Source: an uncultured Opitutia bacterium (GTDB taxonomy: Bacteria; Verrucomicrobiota; Verrucomicrobiia; Opitutales; Opitutaceae). From it: a DNA stretch of 37,672 nucleotides. The DNA lies in contig CAIQKV010000076.1 of the NCBI GenBank assembly GCA_903872505.1, positions 1 through 37,672 on the forward strand, given 5' to 3'. A program made the position numbers and the translations under genes. The notes beneath the pieces are model-generated. The model did not search any database. It saw only the letters and a list, made by a program, of their open reading frames with translations, and was not told the origin of the DNA. Shown piece by piece: positions 24,978 to 33,044 of this stretch; the stretch's first letter is position 1, and each line of letters opens with the position of its first letter.

Positions 24978-26081
24978 TCAGGTATTGAACCTAAACAGCG
25001 CAACATCCCCGTCGGCAAAGACATACTCCTTGCCCTCGAGCCGGTATTTACCGGCCTCGCGGGCGGCGGCGACGCTGCCGAGCTTGGTGAGATCGGCGTA
25101 GGAGACGATCTCGGCCTTGATGAAACCTTTTTCGAAATCGGTGTGGATGACGCCGGCGGCCTGCGGAGCCTTCCAGCCTTTCTTGATCGTCCACGCCCGG
25201 ACCTCTTTCTCACCGGCGGTGAAATACGTCATCAGGCCGAGCAGCGCGTAGGTGCCCTTGATGAGCGCGGAAACGCCGGAGTCATCGACGCCCAGGTCCT
25301 TCAGGAAGGCCTTTGCCTCCTCGGCGGGGAGATCGATCAGCTCCGACTCGATCTTCGCGCTGATCGGCACGTAGGCGGCGTCGTGGTGCGTGCGGACATA
25401 CTCCGCGACTTTCTGGACAAAGGGATTCTGTTCGGCGGTGGCGAGGTCGCTCTCGGCGACGTTGCAGGCGAAGAGCACGGGCTTCGCGGTGAGGAGCTGG
25501 AAGAGCTTCATCATTGCGACCTCCTCGGGCGTGGCGGGGAGGGTGTTGGCGGTCTTGCCGGAGTTGAGGTGGGGCGAGAGTTTCTCGAGCAGCGCCATCT
25601 CGATGATCGCCTCCTTGTCGGCGGACTTGGCCTTCTTCTGGGTTTTCTCGATGCGCTTGGCGACGGCCTCGAGGTCGGCGAGCACGAGCTCGGTGGTGAT
25701 GACCTCGATGTCGCGCACGGGATCGACGCCGCCCATCGTGTGGATGACGTCGGGATCCTCGAAGCAGCGGACGACCTGGACGATGGCGTCGACCTCGCGG
25801 ATGGTGGCGAGAAACTGGTTGCCGAGGCCCTCGCCCTTGCTCGCGCCGGCGACAAGCCCGGCGATGTCCACGAACTCGATCGCGGCCGGGACGACGACGT
25901 TGGTCTTGGCGATCTTCTGCAGGACGTAGGCGCGGTCGTCGGGCACGACCACGACGCCGATGTTGGGGTCGATGGTGCAGAACGGATAGTTCGCGGCCTC
26001 GGCCTTGCGGGAGCGCGTGAGGGCGTTGAAGAGGGTGGACTTGCCCACGTTGGGCAGGCCGACGATGCCAGCTTTGAGCAT
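24978..26081 (-). CDS. ychF: YchF/OLA1-family P-loop ATPase
   Basis: Universally conserved Obg-family ATPase that binds ribosomes; a role in translation and stress is known for the family. At 367 residues it is full length. G1 is GLPNVGKS (residues 8-15), switch region NYPFCTIDPNIG, and G3 DIAGLVAGASKGEGLGN. The G4 position reads NVAES instead of NKxD, the change that makes YchF prefer ATP over GTP. A coiled-coil insertion (about residues 130-165, VAKRIEKTQKKAKSADKEA) and a C-terminal TGS domain (RAWTIKKGWKAPQAAGVIHTDFEKGFIKAE) complete it. It is the last gene of a minus-strand group but has its own gap with a terminator in front, so it is probably transcribed alone. Confidence 0.96.
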   Translation of the reverse strand: MLKAGIVGLPNVGKSTLFNALTRSRKAEAANYPFCTIDPNIGVVVVPDDRAYVLQKIAKTNVVVPAAIEFVDIAGLVAGASKGEGLGNQFLATIREVDAIVQVVRCFEDPDVIHTMGGVDPVRDIEVITTELVLADLEAVAKRIEKTQKKAKSADKEAIIEMALLEKLSPHLNSGKTANTLPATPEEVAMMKLFQLLTAKPVLFACNVAESDLATAEQNPFVQKVAEYVRTHHDAAYVPISAKIESELIDLPAEEAKAFLKDLGVDDSGVSALIKGTYALLGLMTYFTAGEKEVRAWTIKKGWKAPQAAGVIHTDFEKGFIKAEIVSYADLTKLGSVAAAREAGKYRLEGKEYVFADGDVALFRFNT

Positions 26082-26121
26082 AAGGTGGAACCGTCGCCGC
26101 CGCCGCCGGGGCGGTCAACGG

Positions 26122-26155
26122 AAAAGCCGCGCCGCCAAGGAAGGCGGGCGCGGCT
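26122..26155 (-). terminator. Rho-independent terminator of the DUF4242 gene
   Basis: Read on the minus strand, a 12-bp GC-rich stem with one bulged base (26125-26136 pairing with 26143-26155) and a 6-nt loop is followed by TTTT. It lies 40 bp after the DUF4242 stop and before ychF. Confidence 0.75.
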
Positions 26156-26194
26156 GGAAAAACGGGACGGGGCGGTCAGGCGCCGTGGAGCGGG

Positions 26195-26470
26195 TCAACC
26201 CTCGGCCGTGGTCGGGTTGATCACCGACCGCACCTGGGAGACGCGGTTGGCCGGGAAGCCGCCCTGTTTGGCGTGCTCGCGGACCAGCGCCTCGTTCGGC
26301 GCGATGTAGACGCAATAGACCTTGTCGTCGGTCACGTAGCTTTCGACCCACTGGATTTGCGGCCCGAGCTTCTGGAGGACGCCGCAGGATTTCTGGGAGA
26401 TGCCGTGCAGCTGCTCGGCGGTGAGTTTACCGGCTCCGGGGATGTCGCGTTCGATGACGTATTTGGGCAT
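26195..26470 (-). CDS. DUF4242-domain small protein
   Basis: A 91-residue soluble protein starting MPKYVIERDIPGAGKLTAEQLHGISQKS, with VESYVTDDKVYCVYIAPNEALVREHAKQGGFPANRVSQV at the end. This is the DUF4242 pattern, a dimeric ferredoxin-like fold. Some relatives (such as the Streptomyces SCO4226 protein) bind nickel; whether this one does is unknown. The ATG at 26470 is chosen because the family begins with MPKY/MPxF; a longer reading from 26527 would add 19 residues of low-complexity sequence. It is followed by its own terminator. Its 5' gap (26471-26595) contains only a short hairpin. Confidence 0.85.
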   Translation of the reverse strand: MPKYVIERDIPGAGKLTAEQLHGISQKSCGVLQKLGPQIQWVESYVTDDKVYCVYIAPNEALVREHAKQGGFPANRVSQVRSVINPTTAEG

Positions 26471-26560
26471 GGTGTTTTGGGGTTGAGGTGCGGGGCGTGA
26501 GGATTTTTCAACCCGCACAAAGCGCAAGCCCGAAGACTTGGGATTGGCCCGAAAATATCG

Positions 26561-26575
26561 CCAGCGCCGCGCTGG
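26561..26575 (-). terminator. Short hairpin after the coiled-coil gene
   Basis: CCAGCG/CGCTGG with a 3-nt loop, 20 bp beyond the stop of the 81-residue coiled-coil protein. On the minus strand it is followed by CGATATTTTC, a poor T-run, so terminator activity is uncertain. Confidence 0.35.
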
Positions 26576-26595
26576 AAGTATGCTTGAACCGCGGT

Positions 26596-26841
26596 TTACC
26601 GCTTCGCCCGCTTTACTTTTGTGCGCCTTGTATTGGCCGCGAACTTAGCCCGCAATTCCTCGACCTCCTTGGCATGAGCCATCTTCAGCTGTTTCAGCTC
26701 TTTCGCGTGATCCTCCTTGGCGTCGGCGAGCTTCCGCTCGAGCAACTCATATTTTTCCTGGGCGAGTTTGATCCGCTCGCGCAGGACCGCGGCCGAGCCG
26801 TGCTCGGTGATCAGTTTTTCGATGTTTCCGAAGAGTGACAT
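26596..26841 (-). CDS. Small coiled-coil protein of unknown function
   Basis: An 81-residue, highly charged helical protein: MSLFGNIEKLITEHGSAAVL, then a heptad-rich stretch (about residues 20-66, e.g. KYELLERKLADAKEDHAKEL) and a basic tail ending TRRTKVKRAKR. The opening IEKLITEHGSAAVLRERI is shared by a widespread set of short hypothetical proteins that often carry a zinc ribbon after the coil; that extra domain is absent here. No membrane segment or signal is present. The basic tail could contact nucleic acid, but this is a guess. Confidence 0.75.
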   Translation of the reverse strand: MSLFGNIEKLITEHGSAAVLRERIKLAQEKYELLERKLADAKEDHAKELKQLKMAHAKEVEELRAKFAANTRRTKVKRAKR

Positions 26842-26877
26842 GGTGATGAAAGGTAGCCGGGCTGCTGGAGTCAGCCG

Positions 26878-27177
26878 TCAAGGCGTGCTGTTGGGCGGGT
26901 TGGGACCGGTCGTTGGGTCGGATGGAGGGTCATCATTCTTGCCCCAGCGCCAGCGGGGCGACTCGCCTTTCCACAGGCAGATCAAGAGCAGGCCGACCGA
27001 CATCGCGAGGAGATAGGCCAGAATGAAGTTCAGGCGGGAGCGGGCCAGCAGGGCACCGCAGGGGATGCCGGCAACAAAGACCAGCAGCACCAGCCAGCCT
27101 TGCCACCGCTGGGGCAGACCCCAACCCCAGCCGTATCTTTTGGCCGGAAACCAGGCTTCGTTGCGGGGAAGGGACAT
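26878..27177 (-). CDS. Small two-helix membrane protein
   Basis: A 99-residue protein with an aromatic N-terminus (MSLPRNEAWFPAKRYGWGWGLPQRWQGW) leading into two transmembrane helices, LVLLVFVAGIPCGALLA (about residues 29-45) and FILAYLLAMSVGLLLICLW (about 51-69). A Pro-rich polar tail ends it. The YGWGWG...WQGWLVL pattern is recognisable from many short uncharacterised bacterial membrane proteins, which supports it as a real gene. It precedes the coiled-coil gene by 36 bp in the same direction and may be cotranscribed with it. Function unknown. Confidence 0.75.
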   Translation of the reverse strand: MSLPRNEAWFPAKRYGWGWGLPQRWQGWLVLLVFVAGIPCGALLARSRLNFILAYLLAMSVGLLLICLWKGESPRWRWGKNDDPPSDPTTGPNPPNSTP

Positions 27178-27375
27178 GGGTTTTGGTGGTTAACGATTGG
27201 GAGCAGTCGCGTGGGCCGGAGGACGCAGTCGGTCGTGACCGTGGATGGGGCCCTGGCTTGATTCCGCGAAGCCATGGCCTGGTCCTATTTGGTATCCGGC
27301 GGACCGCCCGAGGCAAGGGGTGAATCCGGCGGGCAGGGCGGGGGATTTGCCGCCACCACCGAGGGGAGTCGGGGC

Positions 27376-27404
27376 TTGACAAGGCATACGCCGGAAGGTC
27401 TTGT
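27376..27404 (+). promoter_or_regulatory. Candidate promoter of the rpsP-trmD-rplS operon
   Basis: A perfect -35 TTGACA (27376-27381) followed after 17 bp by TCTTGT (27399-27404), a poor -10. It lies 44 bp before the rpsP start. The rest of the 270-bp gap 27178-27447, which separates divergent transcription units, shows no other clear signal. Confidence 0.45.
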
Positions 27405-27447
27405 CCTCAGCTTTTCCACGCAAGAACCGCTCCGCAAAACACCCGTC

Positions 27448-27714
27448 ATGGCTCTCAAAATCCGTCTCACCCGCATCGGCGCCATCCACCAGCCGCACTA
27501 CCGCTTCGTCATTGCCGAGGCCCGTTCGCGCCGCGATGGCGACCCGGTCGAAGTCGTTGGTATCTATGATCCCCGCCTCAAGGGCGAAACCGTCAAGCTC
27601 AAGCTCGACCGCGTCGACTACTGGCTCGGCAAGGGCGCCAAGCCGACCGACACCGTCCATGCCATGATCAAGAAGGCCCGCCGCGCCGCCCCGGCCGCGG
27701 CCCCCGCCGCCTGA
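27448..27714 (+). CDS. rpsP: 30S ribosomal protein S16
   Basis: Ribosomal protein S16, needed for assembly of the 5' domain of the 30S subunit. It has 88 residues beginning MALKIRLTRIGAIHQPHYRFVIAEARSRRDGDPVEVVGIYDP, an unmistakable S16 sequence. It ends with an Ala/Pro tail (RRAAPAAAPAA). The ATG at 27448 is the conserved start; an upstream in-frame extension from 27274 covers the promoter and is not coding. It is followed by a strong intrinsic hairpin before trmD. rimM, usually next to rpsP, is missing here. Confidence 0.97.
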   Translation: MALKIRLTRIGAIHQPHYRFVIAEARSRRDGDPVEVVGIYDPRLKGETVKLKLDRVDYWLGKGAKPTDTVHAMIKKARRAAPAAAPAA

Positions 27715-27724
27715 TTTTCGCACA

Positions 27725-27823
27725 ACCACAGAGACCCGGAGTCTCTGCCGCCAAAAACCTCGGATTCGATTCCGGGGTTTTGTTTTTTCAGCGGTTTTCT
27801 CCGTGCGCTCTGCGCCTCGGTGG
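27725..27823. repeat. Interspersed ACCACAGAG-type repeat flanking the rpsP terminator
   Basis: ACCACAGAGACCCGGAG begins at 27725 and its degenerate inverse, CTCCGTGCGCTCTGCGCCTCG plus GTGGT, ends at 27823. The pair forms a loose inverted repeat around the terminator hairpin. Sequences of this type (CTCTGTG...CTCTGTGGT) are common intergenic repeats in several high-GC phyla. The 3' arm lies within 20 bp of the trmD start. Confidence 0.45.
27754..27788 (+). terminator. Intrinsic terminator or attenuator between rpsP and trmD
   Basis: AAAACCTCGG (27754-27763) pairs with CCGGGGTTTT (27772-27781) with one G-T pair and an 8-nt loop, followed by TTTTTT at 27783-27788. Placed inside the usual rpsP-trmD-rplS operon, it should lower trmD and rplS expression relative to rpsP. 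Confidence 0.8.
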
Positions 27824-27841
27824 TTAGAAATTAGACCTGCC

Positions 27842-28516
27842 ATGCCGCTCAAGATCGACGTCCTCACGCTGTTCCCGCGGATGCTCGACGGGTTCCTCGC
27901 CGAGAGCATTCTCGGCAAGGGCATTGCGGCGGGGCACCTCGCGGTGAATGTCCACGACCTGCGCGCCTGGACGACCGACAAGCACCGCACGGCGGATGAC
28001 CGGCCGTTCGGCGGCGGCGCGGGCATGGTGATGAAGCCCGAGCCGGCTTTTGCGGCGATCGAGCAGCTGCAGACCCCGGGCTGCCGGCGGATCTACCTGA
28101 CCCCGGACGGCGTGCCGCTCTCCCCGGCGCTGGCGGAAGAACTCTCGCGGCAGCAACACCTTGTTCTGCTCAGCGGCCATTACGAGGGCATCGACCAGCG
28201 CATCCGGGACAAGGTCATCGACCAGGAGATCAGCATCGGCGACTACGTGTTGACGAACGGCACCTTGGCCGCGGCGGTTTTGATCGACGCGCTGGCGCGT
28301 TTCATCCCCGGCGTGCTCGGGGAGGAAAAGTCATTGACGCACGAATCCTTCACCAGCAAGTTGCTCGACTTTCCTCAATACACGCGTCCCGCCGAATATC
28401 GGGGCATGTCCGTTCCGGACGTTCTGCTCTCCGGAAACCATGCCGAAATCGAGAAGTGGCGGCACGCGCGACAGGTGGAAAAAACCCGTCAGGTCCGACC
28501 CGATTTACTCACATAA
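27842..28516 (+). CDS. trmD: tRNA (guanine-N1-)-methyltransferase
   Basis: SPOUT methyltransferase that makes m1G37 in tRNAs and prevents frameshifting. It has 224 residues. Family blocks are KIDVLTLFPRMLDGFL, DRPFGGGAGMVMKPEP, LLSGHYEGIDQRI and the SAM-binding knot QEISIGDYVLTNGTLAAAVLIDALARFIPGVLG. DFPQYTRPAEYRGM follows, with the catalytic Asp. The knot reads TNGT where E. coli has SGGE, a tolerated variation. ATG 27842 begins the conserved MPLKIDVLT strand. The C-terminal helix bundle is short but present (IEKWRHARQVEKTRQ). It is 127 bp from rpsP with a terminator between them, and 6 bp from rplS. Confidence 0.96.
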   Translation: MPLKIDVLTLFPRMLDGFLAESILGKGIAAGHLAVNVHDLRAWTTDKHRTADDRPFGGGAGMVMKPEPAFAAIEQLQTPGCRRIYLTPDGVPLSPALAEELSRQQHLVLLSGHYEGIDQRIRDKVIDQEISIGDYVLTNGTLAAAVLIDALARFIPGVLGEEKSLTHESFTSKLLDFPQYTRPAEYRGMSVPDVLLSGNHAEIEKWRHARQVEKTRQVRPDLLT

Positions 28517-28522
28517 CCAGCC

Positions 28523-28915
28523 ATGAACCCGATCATCAACGAAATCACCGCAGCCCAGGTGAAAAAAGACATTACGCCCTTCAAAGTGGGCGACGGCGTG
28601 CGCGTGCACACCAAGGTTCGCGAGGGCGACAAGGAGCGCGTGCAGGTCTACTCCGGCATCGTCATCGCCCGGAAGGGTCACGGCATCCATGAGACGTTCA
28701 CCGTGCGCCGCATCAGCTACGGCGAGGGCGTCGAGCGCGTGTTCCCCGTCAACTCCCCGAACATCGAGAAGATCGAGGTCGAGCGCGAGTCCGAGGTCAT
28801 GAAGGCCCGCCTCTACTATCTCCGCCACCGCACCGGCAAGGCCGCGGTCGCCGTCAAGACGCGCGAGAATCGCTCCGAGGAGGCCGCGGCCCCGGCCGCG
28901 CCCGCCGCGAGCTGA
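28523..28915 (+). CDS. rplS: 50S ribosomal protein L19
   Basis: Ribosomal protein L19, located at the subunit interface. It has 130 residues. The conserved core runs from [33 protein letters not shown] through [30 protein letters not shown] to [14 protein letters not shown]. The C-terminus is extended by an Ala/Pro/Glu tail ([12 protein letters not shown]), similar in style to the tail of S16 in the same operon. It starts 6 bp after trmD and ends 24 bp before a strong terminator. Confidence 0.97.
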   Translation: MNPIINEITAAQVKKDITPFKVGDGVRVHTKVREGDKERVQVYSGIVIARKGHGIHETFTVRRISYGEGVERVFPVNSPNIEKIEVERESEVMKARLYYLRHRTGKAAVAVKTRENRSEEAAAPAAPAAS

Positions 28916-28938
28916 GATTCGCGAGTTCATCCTTTGCC

Positions 28939-28970
28939 AAAGCGGGCCTCCTCCGGGAGCCCGCTTTTTT
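28939..28970 (+). terminator. Intrinsic terminator of the rpsP-trmD-rplS operon
   Basis: AAAGCGGGC (28939-28947) pairs with GCCCGCTTT (28959-28967), with an inner CTCC/GGAG helix, and the stem runs into TTTTTT (28965-28970). Confidence 0.9.
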
Positions 28971-28977
28971 GTTGGCT

Positions 28978-29083
28978 GTGGCACGGGTCTCCCGACCCGT
29001 GTCCGAGGCATTGTCCGCGCAAGGATGTTGCCGCAGACATTCCCTTCGACTGCACCGTCCACGGGTCAGGAGACCCGTGCCAC
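28978..29083. repeat. REP doublet (REPIN-like element)
   Basis: Two 24-bp units face each other: 28978-29001 and, inverted, 29060-29083. They match at 23 of 24 positions. Each unit is GTGG followed by an 8-bp hairpin CACGGGTC/GACCCGTG with a 4-nt loop. A GTGG foot beside a hairpin, in inverted pairs about 60 bp apart, is the layout of REPINs, which are mobilised in trans by RAYT (TnpA-REP) transposases. None is encoded in this window. It lies between the rplS terminator and tkt. Confidence 0.8.
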
Positions 29084-29161
29084 GTTGAAAAGGCAGCGTG
29101 AATAATTCTGCTTCCCCGGGCGCAGCCCGCGGCGTAGTCCTCATGGCCTTCCTTTTTTCCC

Positions 29162-31153
29162 ATGACACTCCCGACGCCCATTCTCGCCCAAGCCGCCGCC
29201 CAGGCCCGCGGCCTCGCCATCGACGCCGTCCACCAGGCCGGCATCGGCCACCTCGGCCTCCCGCTCGGCTGCGCCGAGATCGGCGCCGTGCTGTTCGGCC
29301 ACGCGCTCGCGGTCGACCCGAGCCGCCCGCGCTGGCTCAACCGCGACCGTTTCGTGCTCTCGGCGGGCCACGGCTCGATGTTCCTCTACGCCTGGCTGCA
29401 CTTCGCGGGCTTCGACCTCTCGCTGGACGACATCAAGGCGTTCCGGCAGCTGCACTCGAAGACGCCTGGCCACCCGGAGTTCGGCCACACGCCCGGGGTG
29501 GAGGCCACGACCGGCCCGCTCGGGCAGGGCATCGGCAACGCCGTCGGCATGGCCGTCGCCGGCCAGATGGCCGCGGCGCGCTTCAACACGCCGGCGCACG
29601 AGATTTTCAACTACCACGTCGTCTGCCTCGCGGGCGACGGCTGCATGCAGGAGGGCGTCGGGATGGAGGCGGTCGAGTTCGCCGGCCACCAGCAGCTCGG
29701 CAACCTCATCCTGATCTACGACTCGAACGACGTGACGCTCGACGCGATGGCGAACAAGACGCAGAGCGAGAACACGGCGGCGCGCTTCAAGGCCATCGAG
29801 TGGGACGTGCAGACCGTGGACGGGCATGACCTGGCGGCGTTCCTGAAAAGCTTCAACAAGGCGAAGAAGGCCAAGAGCGGCAAACCGCAGCTCATCATCG
29901 CGCGGACCATCATCGGCAAGGGCATCCCCGAGGTGCAAGGCACCGCGAAGGCGCACGGCGAGGGTGGGGCGAAGTTCGCCGACGCCGCCCGCGCCGGCCT
30001 CGGGCTGCCCGCGGAGCCGCATTTCTTCGTGAGCGACGAAGTGCGCGCGTACTTCGCCGGCCACAAGGCCCGCCTCGTCCGCGCCGCGAACAAGTGGCAC
30101 CGGACCTTCAAGGCCTGGCGCGAGGCCAATCCCGACAAGGCCGCGCTGCTCGATACCGCGGCGACCCTGCCCAGTGCCGCGCACCTGCTTGAGAAGATCC
30201 CGGTGTTCGCGCCTGATGTGAAACACGGCGGCACCCGCGCCGCCGGCCGCGACGTGCTGCAGCCGCTGGCGGCCGAGCTGCCGCTGCTCATCGGCGGCAG
30301 CGCCGATCTCTACGGCTCGAATCTCAACTACATCGCCGCCGACAAGGATTTTGACCCGGCCAACCGCGCCGGCCGCAACATCCGCTTCGGCATCCGCGAG
30401 CACGCCATGGCCGCCATGTGCAACGGCATCGCCTACGACGGCTTGTTCCGCCCCTCCTGCGCGACCTTCCTCGTGTTTGCCGACTACTCGCGTCCCGCGA
30501 TGCGCCTCGCGGCGCTGGCCAAGCTGCCGGTGACCTACATCTACACGCACGACTCGATCGGCGTCGGCGAGGACGGGCCGACCCACCAGCCGGTGGAAAC
30601 GATCGCCTCCTTGCGCGTGATGCCCAACTTCGACGTCATCCGTCCGGCCGACGCGGAGGAGACCGCGGGGGCGTTGGCCGCGGCGCTGGAGCGTTCCGAC
30701 GGACCCACGCTGCTCGCGCTCACGCGTCAGGCCGTGCCCCTGCTCAACGACCTCCCGCCGCATGTCCGTCGCGCCGGGGTGCTGAAGGGCGCGTATGTCG
30801 CGGTGCAGGAGACCGCCCCGCTCACGCTCATTCTCATGGCGACCGGCAGCGAGTTGCAGCTGGCACTCGCGGCGGCGAAGGAACTCGGCGCCGGCACCCG
30901 CGTGGTGTCGATGCCCTGCCTGGAACGCTTCGACCGCCAGCCGGAGGACTACCGCGAGAGCATTCTCCCCTCGGCGTGCCGGAAACGCGTGGCGATCGAG
31001 GCGGGCGTCAAGGGCTCCTGGGGCAAGTATGTCGGCCTCGACGGCAAGGTGGTCGGGCTTGACGGCTTCGGCCTGAGTGCGCCGAGCCAGCAGGTCTTCC
31101 AGGCGCTCGGCATCACCACCGCGGCGCTGGTGGCGGCTGCCCGGTCCTGCTAG
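29162..31153 (+). CDS. tkt: Transketolase
   Basis: Thiamine-diphosphate enzyme of the pentose phosphate pathway, moving two-carbon units between ketoses and aldoses. It has 663 residues, standard length. N-terminal part: [51 protein letters not shown]. The ThDP/Mg motif is [13 protein letters not shown], extending to LILIYDSN. The pyrimidine-binding domain has [20 protein letters not shown] with the catalytic Glu, then [17 protein letters not shown] and the C-terminal [14 protein letters not shown] domain. The ATG at 29162 is preceded by no clear Shine-Dalgarno. It is single-gene, separated from the operon before it by terminator and REP doublet. Identity secure; some relatives in this clade are annotated from sequence only. 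Confidence 0.96.
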   Translation: MTLPTPILAQAAAQARGLAIDAVHQAGIGHLGLPLGCAEIGAVLFGHALAVDPSRPRWLNRDRFVLSAGHGSMFLYAWLHFAGFDLSLDDIKAFRQLHSKTPGHPEFGHTPGVEATTGPLGQGIGNAVGMAVAGQMAAARFNTPAHEIFNYHVVCLAGDGCMQEGVGMEAVEFAGHQQLGNLILIYDSNDVTLDAMANKTQSENTAARFKAIEWDVQTVDGHDLAAFLKSFNKAKKAKSGKPQLIIARTIIGKGIPEVQGTAKAHGEGGAKFADAARAGLGLPAEPHFFVSDEVRAYFAGHKARLVRAANKWHRTFKAWREANPDKAALLDTAATLPSAAHLLEKIPVFAPDVKHGGTRAAGRDVLQPLAAELPLLIGGSADLYGSNLNYIAADKDFDPANRAGRNIRFGIREHAMAAMCNGIAYDGLFRPSCATFLVFADYSRPAMRLAALAKLPVTYIYTHDSIGVGEDGPTHQPVETIASLRVMPNFDVIRPADAEETAGALAAALERSDGPTLLALTRQAVPLLNDLPPHVRRAGVLKGAYVAVQETAPLTLILMATGSELQLALAAAKELGAGTRVVSMPCLERFDRQPEDYRESILPSACRKRVAIEAGVKGSWGKYVGLDGKVVGLDGFGLSAPSQQVFQALGITTAALVAAARSC

Positions 31154-31247
31154 CGCCGGCGGAAGCCTCTTGGGCGGTGAGCCTTGCCGCCATGCGGCGA
31201 TCAGCCGGATGTTAATTTTTCCCGGCGCGAAGACTTGTGCTTGTCTT

Positions 31248-31264
31248 TATGATTAGCCGCCTAA
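31248..31264 (+). promoter_or_regulatory. -10 element and candidate MarR operator before the efflux operon
   Basis: TATGAT (31248-31253) is a good -10, but no -35 of quality is seen at the right distance. Overlapping it is TTAGCCGCCTAA (31253-31264), a TTAG-N4-CTAA palindrome like many MarR-family operators. It lies 36 bp before the marR start, so binding would block its promoter. The rest of the 147-bp gap after tkt shows nothing else clear. Confidence 0.5.
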
Positions 31265-31300
31265 CCATCCGCAGCTTGATTATTTAGTTTCACCCGAAAC

Positions 31301-31843
31301 ATGCCGCACCTATTGCTCAAAGATCTTCCGCGTTATGAGTGCCTCCTTGAGGCGGCGCAGGAATTTCCCGACCTCGATCCCTCGGCCTGCGAGGCGGTTC
31401 TGCATTTGCTGCGCGCCGGGGATGAGAGTGCGAAGGTGATCGAGGCGCAGCTGGCGGAGCACAACATCACGCAGGGCCGCTTCGGCGTGCTGATGATCCT
31501 CCTGAACCGTTGCGGGCGCCGGGCGACGCCGACCCTCGGGCCCGCCGAGTTGGCGGATGCCGCCGGGGTCAGCCGCGCCACCATGACCGGCCTGATCGAT
31601 ACCTTGGAGCGCGACGGCCTCGTGACGCGGGAGGCCGATCCCGTGGACCGCCGCATGCTGCTGGTGCGCCTGACCGCGCGGGCCGAGGCGCTCTTGAAGG
31701 ATATCCTGCCGGCGCATTTTCAAATCATGGCGTCGCTGATGGCGCCGCTCTCCGTGGCTGAGCGCCGGACGCTCGTCCAGCTGCTGAACCGGATCATTTC
31801 ACCCGCGCAGACCGCAGCCCCGCTCGCGGCGACCGGCACATAA
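31301..31843 (+). CDS. MarR-family transcriptional regulator
   Basis: Predicted dimeric winged-helix repressor of 180 residues, the first gene of an RND efflux operon. The wHTH lies around residues 55-130: ITQGRFGVLMILLNRCG, the helix-turn-helix LGPAELADAAGVSRATMTGLIDTLERDGLV, and the wing VTREADPVDRRMLLVRLTARAE with the typical DRR. Flanking N- and C-terminal helices would form the dimer interface. The ATG at 31301 has no strong Shine-Dalgarno. It is 49 bp from the membrane-fusion gene. MarR proteins in such operons usually repress the pump and respond to its substrates; the ligand is unknown. Confidence 0.92.
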   Translation: MPHLLLKDLPRYECLLEAAQEFPDLDPSACEAVLHLLRAGDESAKVIEAQLAEHNITQGRFGVLMILLNRCGRRATPTLGPAELADAAGVSRATMTGLIDTLERDGLVTREADPVDRRMLLVRLTARAEALLKDILPAHFQIMASLMAPLSVAERRTLVQLLNRIISPAQTAAPLAATGT

Positions 31844-31892
31844 GTTGCTTGAATTTCCCCAGATCCAATCTCCCAACCCAACTCCTTCTCCC

Positions 31893-33032
31893 ATGACCCT
31901 GACCGTAAAACGTTCCCTTTGGATGGCGCTCGGCGTGATTGTCGTGATCGGCGGCATCGCCGGTTGGAAATTCATGACCGTCCGCGCGATCATCGCCCAC
32001 ATGGCCACCCAGAAGCCGCAGCCGACCGTGGTGTCCTCGATGATCGCCGCGGAACAGACCTGGCAGCGGCGCCTGCACGCGGTCGGCAGTTTCACGGCCG
32101 TCCAGGGCGTGACCGTCACCAACGAGCTCGACGGCACCGTGGTCCAGATCGCGTTCGAGTCCGGGGCCCGGGTGAACCAGGGCGACCTGCTCGTGCAGCT
32201 GGACATCTCATCCGAGAAGGCCCTGCTGGCCAGCGCGCAGGCCAGCGCTGACCTGGCCGCGCTCAACCTCAAGCGGGCGCAGGACCTGCGGACGAAGGAC
32301 TCCAATTCGCAGTCCGACCTCGATGCCAGCGAGGCCCAGGCCCGCCAGACGGCGGCCGTCGTCGATGGCATCCGTGCAACCATCGGCAAGAAGACCATCC
32401 GCGCGCCCTTCTCCGGCCGGCTCGGCATCCGCGAGGTCAACCTCGGCCAGTTCCTGAAAGGCGGGACCACCGTGGCGCCGCTGCAGGCGCTCGACCCGAT
32501 CTTCGTGAATTTCTCGCTGCCGCAGCAGGATGTCATCGACCTGAAGGCCGGCCAGGCCGTGCAGGTCACGATCGATGCCTACCCGGGGGCGGTCTTTGAC
32601 GGCACCATCACCGCGATCAACTCCAAGGTCGACGACGCCAACCGCAATGTCCAGGTGCAGGCCACGCTCGCCAACGCCGACGAGCGGATCAAGCCGGGCA
32701 TGTTCGCCGGGGTTGACGTGGTGCTCCCCGCGCAGGACCGGTACGTCACGCTGCCGCTGGCCGCCATCACCTACAATCCGTACGGCAACGCGGTCTATGT
32801 CGTGGAGGACAAGGGCAAGGATGCGGCGGGCCATCCCGTGCTCGCCGTGCGCCAGCAGTTCGTGGAGCTGGGCGCGCAGCGCGGCGACCAGGTCGCGGTG
32901 CTCAAGGGCGTCAAGCCGGGCGAGGAGATCGTCACCGCCGGCCAGTTGAAGCTCCGCAACGGCTCGCCCGTCGAGATCAACAACGCCGTGCCGATCGAGA
33001 GCAATTCGGCCCCGAAGCTGCCGAACACCTGA
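31893..33032 (+). CDS. RND efflux membrane fusion protein (HlyD/AcrA type)
   Basis: Periplasmic adaptor that links the inner-membrane pump to the outer-membrane channel. It has 379 residues, anchored by an N-terminal hydrophobic helix (LWMALGVIVVIGGIAGW) rather than a lipobox. The lipoyl halves are GVTVTNELDGTVVQIAFESGARVNQGDLLVQLD and KTIRAPFSGRLGIREVNLGQFL. They flank a helical hairpin (ALLASAQASADLAALNLKRAQDL...). Beta-barrel and membrane-proximal domains follow (VQVTIDAYPGAVFDGTITAINSKVD, then ITYNPYGNAVYVVED). ATG 31893 is chosen over an in-frame TTG at 31845, which would precede the helix with 16 Pro-rich residues. It is 12 bp from the pump gene. Confidence 0.93.
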   Translation: MTLTVKRSLWMALGVIVVIGGIAGWKFMTVRAIIAHMATQKPQPTVVSSMIAAEQTWQRRLHAVGSFTAVQGVTVTNELDGTVVQIAFESGARVNQGDLLVQLDISSEKALLASAQASADLAALNLKRAQDLRTKDSNSQSDLDASEAQARQTAAVVDGIRATIGKKTIRAPFSGRLGIREVNLGQFLKGGTTVAPLQALDPIFVNFSLPQQDVIDLKAGQAVQVTIDAYPGAVFDGTITAINSKVDDANRNVQVQATLANADERIKPGMFAGVDVVLPAQDRYVTLPLAAITYNPYGNAVYVVEDKGKDAAGHPVLAVRQQFVELGAQRGDQVAVLKGVKPGEEIVTAGQLKLRNGSPVEINNAVPIESNSAPKLPNT

Positions 33033-33044
33033 GGCGCCGCCGAC

